Shown here: positions 58,861 through 64,000 of the stretch, in pieces | Position numbering within the stretch: position 1 is the first letter of the stretch | Layout: every line of letters begins with the position of its first letter | Source: Loripinus fragilis | Taxonomy: Eukaryota; Mollusca; Bivalvia; Lucinida; Lucinidae | Assembly: GCA_964019695.1 (NCBI GenBank) | Contig: OZ026515.1 | Coordinates: 37,712,994 to 37,776,993 of the forward strand | Length of the DNA: 64,000 nucleotides | Direction: 5' to 3' | Made by a program: the position numbers and the translations under genes | Notes under the pieces: generated by a model | Seen by the model: only the letters and a program-made list of their open reading frames with translations | Told to the model about the DNA's origin: nothing | The model's database searches: none

Positions 58861-59052
58861 ACTTTTACCAAGCCTCGTGTTCCCTTATTTTCAATAGTTC
58901 AGTCCAAAGTTAACGGTATCATTGAGCCAATATAATCGTGAATGAACAGTAATGACCATGTTTACATTTGCTTGTTTGTAAACATTGAAATCAAAACATT
59001 AGACTGGCATATTCAGCAGTCAGGTGTAGTTTTAAAAACTATTTGATATCAG

Positions 59053-59130
59053 CTTGTATAGCTCAGTAGGTAGAGTCACTGGCAGCCTAAGAACTTCATT
59101 TATTTTCCATTTTGCGCAGGTACGAATTCC
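59053..59130 (+). repeat. tRNA-like module 8
   Basis: TGTATAGCTCAGTAGGTAGA is a near-consensus A box; GCAGGTACGAATTCC is a weaker B box 45 bases on, and a T-rich tail follows. Confidence 0.5.
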
Positions 59131-59419
59131 ATCAATGCTTTTATTTCTTTTTCATCATTTTAATTGTATCATATTTTCACATGCACCATTTAAGCATTAT
59201 TTAAAAAAGTTTTAACATTTATACAAAGTGTCCATCAAATGGGCCATGATCAACCACGAAACCGCATATGCGAGATGCCAAAGAATGCATCAACTCAATA
59301 GGGCATGCATTGTTTGCTGTCATGAAAGCGATATTCAGCAACCAAAATGGTTAGAAAATGATTATGTATTATATCTTTAAATAAATAAATAAATGAATTG
59401 ATGAAAAAAAGGTACAATG

Positions 59420-59486
59420 ACGGGGTTCAAACTCAGAACCTCTTTGACAGTGGACAAGTGATTCATCAACTATGCTAGGAATTCTC
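59420..59486 (-). repeat. tRNA-like module 9
   Basis: Minus strand TTCCTAGCATAGTTGATGAA (A-box spacing) and GAGTTTGAACCCCG (B box), then CATTGTACCTTTTTTTCATC. Confidence 0.45.
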
Positions 59487-59798
59487 CTTGTGATTGGTAT
59501 GGGTATGTAATAAAATAATGTATTATTCTAAAAATGGTGAGTTAAAAATAACTCTGTTATTGGTAAATATTATTGTAAATACAGAACGTCAACATAGTCA
59601 AAATTACGCTGCAGGACTCAAGTCTCTACAAGGGAAAACAGATCGATATAGCCTTGTTATTGCTGCTGAATGTTGATATATGAATATTGAGATGCTGAAA
59701 ATTGCGGCATCTATTCAGGATATGCACTGTAAACCCGAATATTCCTTTTAATACTAGGCATTTATGAGTTAAGACAATGTGCAATTGGTCGTATACGT

Positions 59799-59900
59799 AA
59801 TAGTTATACCATGGGTTGTCCGCCTGTACGTGGAGATAATCCACGAACTTTAGCGAGTGGATTATCTTACGTACAGGTGGACAAACATGGTATAACTATT
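59799..59900. repeat. 102-bp imperfect palindrome upstream of the gene
   Basis: AATAGTTATACCATG, TTGTCCGCCTGTACGT and AGATAATCCAC on the left pair with their mirror on the right around the short loop GAACTTTAGCGA. It lies about 160 bp upstream of the first coding exon. Probably a small foldback element; it could form a cruciform near the promoter. Confidence 0.92.
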
Positions 59901-60062
59901 TTATGCCACCTACATCAGTGTAGACATTGCACATCACGAGATATTTCGTGGTAAAGTTGGTAAGGGTGGTATAAATGTAGATATGCTAGGTTTTTCTAGC
60001 TTTCACCCATGCATCGCGTGCAGTATCTCATTTTTGCAGGTGCATTTCAGATTATTACCAAA

Positions 60063-60193
60063 ATGGCGTCAGATATTGGGTTTCCAGAGTTTGGGAAAGA
60101 AGTCCGAAAGTTGTTCATGTTACGAGATGGTGTCTGTTTAAACCATGGCTCCTATGGATGTGTACCACGCGAGGTCCACGAAGAGCAAATCAG
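60063..60193 (+). CDS. Class V aminotransferase-like PLP enzyme, exon 1
   Basis: Encodes MASDIGFPEFGKEVRKLFML, RDGVCLNHGSYGCVPREV and HEEQI plus two bases of the next codon. LNHGSYG is the signature near the N-terminus of isopenicillin-N-epimerase-like and related class V aminotransferase-fold proteins. The ATG at 60063 has A at -3 and G at +4; an earlier in-frame ATG at 60009 is preceded by less suitable sequence, and TTTTTGCAG just before 60040 could be a splice acceptor of a 5' untranslated intron. The donor is ATCAG|GTATAT. Such enzymes bind pyridoxal phosphate and act on amino acids or cysteine-derived sulfoxides; the substrate of this one cannot be told. The PLP-binding Lys lies beyond the window. 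Confidence 0.82.
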
Positions 60194-60229
60194 GTATATG
60201 CTACAAAAGTATGGCCATGATACATGTAC

Positions 60230-60693
60230 CAGGGTTGCCACTCAATATCCATTTCAAAATTCCCTGACTTTTCACTGATTTTTCCCTGACTTTCAACCGT
60301 TTTCCAGACCCTTTTGGAAGGCCACTTTTAGCCATTCTCATCCATCGACTATTAGAAGATTTTGCACAAATATTTGAACTTGCTGATTAAATCTTTAAAG
60401 AAAAATCTTAAACCATAAATATTAGAAAAGGAATGTTTCTGAACATAAATTGCTTGCAATTTATGTTCAGAAACATTCCCTTTCTAATATTGCTTGCAAA
60501 TTATGGAAACTAAAATTTCCAGAAGCCTGTTAACTAGCATCTTTTTATGAAAATTTTGAAATTCCCTGACTTTTCAATGACTTTTTTCTTTTTTTTTTAA
60601 ATTTCCCTGACTGAAAATGTAATTCCCTGACTTTTCCCTTACCTGGAATATTTTTCATTTTCCAGAACGTTTTCCCTGACCGTGGCAACCCTG
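60230..60693. mobile_element. MITE with CAGGGTTGCCAC ends and TGTAC duplication
   Basis: CAGGGTTGCCAC at 60230-60241 mirrors GTGGCAACCCTG at 60682-60693, with TGTAC duplicated at 60225-60229 and 60694-60698. AATTCCCTGACTTTTC-like words recur near both ends. In the middle a 24-bp perfect arm GGAATGTTTCTGAACATAAA (then TTGC) forms a hairpin with a 2-base loop (60430-60479). No coding frame. hAT-like by its termini. Confidence 0.92.
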
Positions 60694-60957
60694 TGTACTT
60701 ATCGTATTATTACATTTTGTGTTAATCAAATTTTCTCCTTACATGTACGCACTTTGTAATAAGTTACCAAAGCCAGCATTTTCTCGTTATTTTCTCTCTC
60801 TTTGAAGGATTGGTTTAAAAAAATGCCAAGCAGGTTCGGACAGGTCGAGAGCAAGTGTAACAGTTCGCTTTTATTCCTGCCAAAATCATTTTCAACGTTT
60901 ATTGACTTTTTTTACAATTGCGTTGACCTTGCTTAGTACTGGTTCAGACGAAGAAGA

Positions 60958-61015
60958 CACGTCGCGACATAACTGAAAAATTGTTAACTTGGACGTAAAG
61001 AATCAAACAAAACAA
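60958..61015 (+). repeat. SINE 3' tail in intron 1
   Basis: ACGTCGCGACATAACTGAAA, AATTGTTAACTTGGACG and AAACAAAACAA; no head upstream. Confidence 0.65.
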
Positions 61016-61380
61016 TTGCGTTTGTTTATACATTTTTGCCATACGCGATTTAATTGTTATAAAAGTTTTTTATGTTAAAATTCGCTCTTGGTTTTGCCCT
61101 GTAAAGTTTGATAACGACTTTCAAAAGTTATTACATTTTGGGTAAATTTTTGCCCTTGCGTAAATGACTCATTTTAACACTCATGCTGACGTATCTTAAG
61201 AGACTATGATGTCTAAACTTTCATAGAAATCTTCATCTACATCCATACGTTGTGTATATGAGCAACGAAGGCTCTGGCCAATCTGCGCATTTTACCTTAC
61301 ACTCACATGAGCTACATGTAAGCGATAAGTACACAAATCTCATGTGTAGGCTAAATTGTACATGTAATTTTTTTCCACAG

Positions 61381-61523
61381 GTTACTCAAAGAAATGGAGA
61401 GTCACCCGGACACGTGGTTTCGGTATAGTTTAGAGAAACACATTACAGTGGCGGTTTCGGCTCTAGCAGAATTCCTACACACCAGCCCATATGACACGTT
61501 CTTTCTACAGAATGCTACAAAAG
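61381..61523 (+). CDS. Class V aminotransferase-like PLP enzyme, exon 2
   Basis: Starts after TTTTTTTCCACAG. Completes the Arg codon split by intron 1 and encodes LLKEMESHPDTWFRYSLEKH, ITVAVSALAEFLHTSPYDTF and FLQNATK plus one base. The ExMExxPDxWFR stretch and the FLQNAT segment before a small residue match the corresponding regions of isopenicillin-N-epimerase-like proteins (ExxPxxFFR and FVxNATxGINTVL). Ends at AAAAG|GTACTT. Its 143 bases keep the reading frame with exons 1 and 3 exactly, which is strong evidence that the exons belong together. Confidence 0.85.
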
Positions 61524-61611
61524 GTACTTAAAGTCGCAATCGCGACGGTGCTGATAACCAACCTGTGGTTTATTTGTTCCAGCACATGGAATTATGATAC
61601 TTATCCATTGT

Positions 61612-61673
61612 CGAGCAACGAAGGCTCAGGCGAGTCTGCGCCTACGCAGACTCGCCAGAGCCTTCATTGCTCG
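61612..61673. repeat. 62-bp hairpin with 29-bp arms
   Basis: CGAGCAACGAAGGCTCAGGC (then GAGTCTGCG) mirrors CGCAGACTCGCCAGAGCCTT (then CATTGCTCG) with two mismatches and a 4-base loop. Parts of the arm occur at 61261 and 39500, so it belongs to a repeat family. Confidence 0.93.
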
Positions 61674-62524
61674 ATTACACGAGCAATCTCAGACCGAAAC
61701 CCACTGGATACGTCAGTATGTGCGTTTTCACAAGTGCGATAAGTACCAAAACCTTGTGTGCTGGCTTATTTCTTGATTTTTAGGGAAATTTGAGCTTTGC
61801 AAATGGTTCATGTGTAGCATCAAAAAGAGAACGTGAACAACAAATGCTTCAATCATATAGCACAAACGAACTCATGACACATGGAGGAAGATACAGTAGA
61901 ACAAACACAATCTAAGGTACACGCGCAAAAACAAGGATACAACAAGTAAAACAACCATCTTTCCCTACCTCAGAGGGATGGTTGAAACACGAGTATGGAC
62001 AACAAAAGACTATATCATACGCGAACCTTACGCCCACAATGAGAGTAAAAACCAACAAGCCTTATACTTGTATGATTTCCTGCGAGGAACGATTGGTTAG
62101 TCCGTTGCGCGAGACAGGCAGAATCATGCCCAGCCAAATCGTTTCATTTGTTTACATAGACACATCCAGAGTTTGAGGTATCTTCCCTGTAAATCGTGAT
62201 AGCATCCAAGTAAGCCTTTCATAGGAGCGTAAACAGCTCTTATTTGAGACTTCGCATTGCAAAATCAGCAAGTAATGATAAGTAACTGTTGTTATTGTAC
62301 ACATGAAGAAAGAGTCCTTAGCTACCGACAGGGTTGGTGATTAGGCTGGTCTGAGTGTTCTCTGGCACATCGTTCATGTAGTCCCATACTTGTCGTGGAA
62401 ATTGATTATGAAATAATTTCTACAGTCATTCTCCTCCCTTCCGCTGAATCATTCAAGAAGGATTGTTATCAGTTATGTGCGAAAGTATGTGCACGAAGTA
62501 CTAAGCCAATTTCGCGCAACGTCA

Positions 62525-63220
62525 TTCTTATATAATTGCCTTTATATACGATTCTCATATGAGTCTTATATAATTCTCATATGTAAACCTGAATATATGA
62601 TTTTCATATGTGCAGTTTCATATGAATTTTATATAATACAATTTATATGATATTTACATGTTCACAAAATCATATAATTTTTTTTATATAATTAATATCA
62701 TATGAAACCCATGTAAGTTTTATATGATCATTATGTGTGTACTATTTCATATAATTATGACATAAATCAATTTATATGAATTGATGATAAAAATAAGATC
62801 ATATAAGTTTTATATGTAAATTAATATATGTGATAATCATGTGTGTTGAATTAAGTTTTGTAACATTTTTATCATTTTCAAATACAGAGCATTACACATC
62901 AACCTCATGTGACTGCCTTTTATATAAATTTTATATACTGCCTTTTTATATAAATTTTATATAAAGGCACTCATATGATATTTATATAAAAGGGCAATCA
63001 TATGATTTTCATATAATTATTATATGATTATTATGTAAAAATGCTTATCAATATCATATGATTATTATATGTATTTCAGTTTACGTAAAAATCATATTTG
63101 CATATGAAAATTATATAATCTGTTTTATATGATCCACACGCGGCTGCCTTTTTTAACAAGTATTATATAAAAGTTTTTATATAAGAATCATATGATTATT
63201 ATATGATTTTTACGTGTTGC
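62525..63220. repeat. ATATGA-rich block with self-complementary words
   Basis: Words such as CATATGA, ATATGATTATTATATG and TTTTATATAAATTTTATATA recur dozens of times in about 700 bp, in no fixed period. TTATATAA-type palindromes make both strands look alike. Confidence 0.85.
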
Positions 63221-63292
63221 GAAATTTGTAGTGTACTGGTTAACTGCTTGTTCAAGCTTGCTCAGGAGAAAAGTGTGGTTAGGTAAACTGAC

Positions 63293-63350
63293 CGTCCCGC
63301 CATGACCATAGCTGTTGACCTGGGACGTAAAGCAACACAACAAACAAAAC
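63293..63350 (+). repeat. SINE 3' tail in intron 2
   Basis: CCGTCCCGCCATGACCATAG, CTGTTGACCTGGGACGTAAA and ACACAACAAACAAAAC, 55 bp before exon 3. Confidence 0.7.
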
Positions 63351-63405
63351 ACTGTTCATTTGGATTGTTTGCCCAGTACTGAATCATTCATTTCTTTTAA
63401 TCTAG

Positions 63406-63522
63406 CAATAAACACTGTGTTGAAGACCTACCCCTTGCAACCAGGAGACGCCTACTTGATAACGAACCTGAGTTACCCGGCTATCAACAAAACTACCTAC
63501 GTCTCATCAGGCAGAGTGGAAG
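63406..63522 (+). CDS. Class V aminotransferase-like PLP enzyme, exon 3
   Basis: Completes an Ala codon split after the first base and encodes INTVLKTYPLQPGDAYLITN and LSYPAINKTTYVSSGRVE plus one base, ending at GGAAG|GTAAAA. The INTVLxSxPLxPGDxxLxTNxxYxAxxKT pattern is a hallmark of isopenicillin-N-epimerase-like enzymes, which follows FLQNAT of exon 2 directly. 117 bases, in phase with exons 1 and 2. The three exons give about 130 residues, roughly the first third of the usual 400-450. The gene continues to the right of the window. Confidence 0.85.
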
Positions 63523-63935
63523 GTAAAATGGCAGGAACAGGTTTCATGATAACTGGCTTAATTCTTTGTATACTGGAAACCCCTAAATGGCTACTTCGGC
63601 AAACCTGAAGACCAAGATTGGAATGCCACAGATTGCGGGATTTTATCAGGGTCTGCGCTGTTTGCTGGGACTGAAGTACATCTTAACTTGGACTTTCTTG
63701 CATCTGGCCCCTGTGTATATAGTATTGACCAGTACAGGTTTATTGTATCAAACCAGATGGAATAATTTATAAGTATACAAAGGGAATAATTTATAAGTAT
63801 ACAAAGGGTCAAACCATTTATACTTAGTAAAGTTTTTTAAACATCATAGACTAGGCTGCGACAAAATTGTTATTTCAAATCCAGTACCTTTTCAACAAAT
63901 AAAATTGATCACATTTATGTCTAAGTGCCAAACAG

Positions 63936-64000
63936 TGCAGGTGGAGTTTGCAGCGTCTACTCTGAACTTTTTGCAAAAGTCGCATCTAAAGAAAATACAT
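63936..64000 (+). CDS. Possible start of exon 4
   Basis: An acceptor in CCAAACAG|TGCAGG would join exon 3 in phase and give VQVEFAASTLNFLQKS. A VxVxF stretch is expected at about this place, where family members have a beta strand before an FP motif, but no clear match follows and the pyrimidine tract is poor. An alternative acceptor at GTGCAG|GTGG also keeps a frame. Low confidence. Confidence 0.25.

Larger units (their letters stand above)
60194..61380 (+). other. Intron 1 with MITE and SINE tail
   Basis: GT at 60194 and CCACAG at 61380. Contains the MITE at 60230-60693, a SINE tail at 60958-61015 and a fragment GAGCAACGAAGGCTCTGGCC near 61261 shared with the hairpin at 61612. Confidence 0.75.
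61524..63405 (+). other. Intron 2 with hairpin and AT-rich block
   Basis: GT at 61524, AG at 63405 after TTTCTTTTAATCTAG. Contains the hairpin at 61612-61673, the ATATGA-rich block 62525-63220 and a SINE tail at 63293-63350. Short frames inside it are not believed. Confidence 0.75.

Noticed and set aside
46188..59486. Functional tRNA genes
   Set aside because: A and B boxes are present, but acceptor stems do not pair in any module and T arms are weak, so I describe them as tRNA-like only.

Overview
The window looks like 64 kb of an animal nuclear genome, most likely a bivalve mollusc and perhaps a venerid clam. The base composition is AT-rich and open frames are short. There are GT-AG introns, tetranucleotide microsatellites, tRNA-headed V-SINE-like elements of the kind known from molluscs, and a Naiad-type Penelope-like element with an N-terminal GIY-YIG nuclease. 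Species was inferred from repeat flavour only. Nothing suggests bacterial DNA.

Only two stretches look like host protein-coding sequence. The better one is at the right edge: three exons (60063-60193, 61381-61523, 63406-63522, + strand) join in phase and encode about 130 N-terminal residues of a class V aminotransferase-fold (isopenicillin-N-epimerase-like) PLP enzyme, which runs off the window. The other is a single candidate first exon at 33896-34104. The rest is repeats and transposon remains.

Layout. 1-9.1 kb: mostly featureless AT-rich DNA with a hAT MITE that has a perfect 8-bp target duplication and other MITEs. 9.1-13.3 kb: a 4.2-kb DNA transposon with about 300-bp terminal inverted repeats and a broken coding region of the HALTGCDT/CXC family. 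13.3-19.2 kb: dispersed repeats, a broken Tc1/mariner transposase, a Penelope-like fragment and a second broken HALTGCDT/CXC gene. 19.2-24.4 kb: a Naiad element in three head-to-head pieces. 24.6-28.4 kb: an LTR retrotransposon with intact LTRs, target duplication and polypurine tract and a decayed gag, invaded by a LINE that ends in (GATA)n. 28.4-34 kb: scattered transposon fragments and the candidate exon. 34-45.8 kb: microsatellites, a minisatellite, several TA-flanked MITEs and a hAT-like element. 46-59.5 kb: an unusual island of nested inverted repeats mixed with about nine tRNA-like (A box/B box) modules, plus a 2.5-kb purine-rich satellite. 59.8-64 kb: the aminotransferase-like gene, whose introns hold a MITE, long hairpins and an ATATGA-rich block.

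The window is a nested record of insertions. The LTR element landed beside or in a CXC-family remnant, a LINE landed in the LTR element, Naiad copies abut CXC-family remnants on both sides, and one MITE sits inside another at a TTAA site. All homology calls are from memory of families read against hand translation; no search was run.
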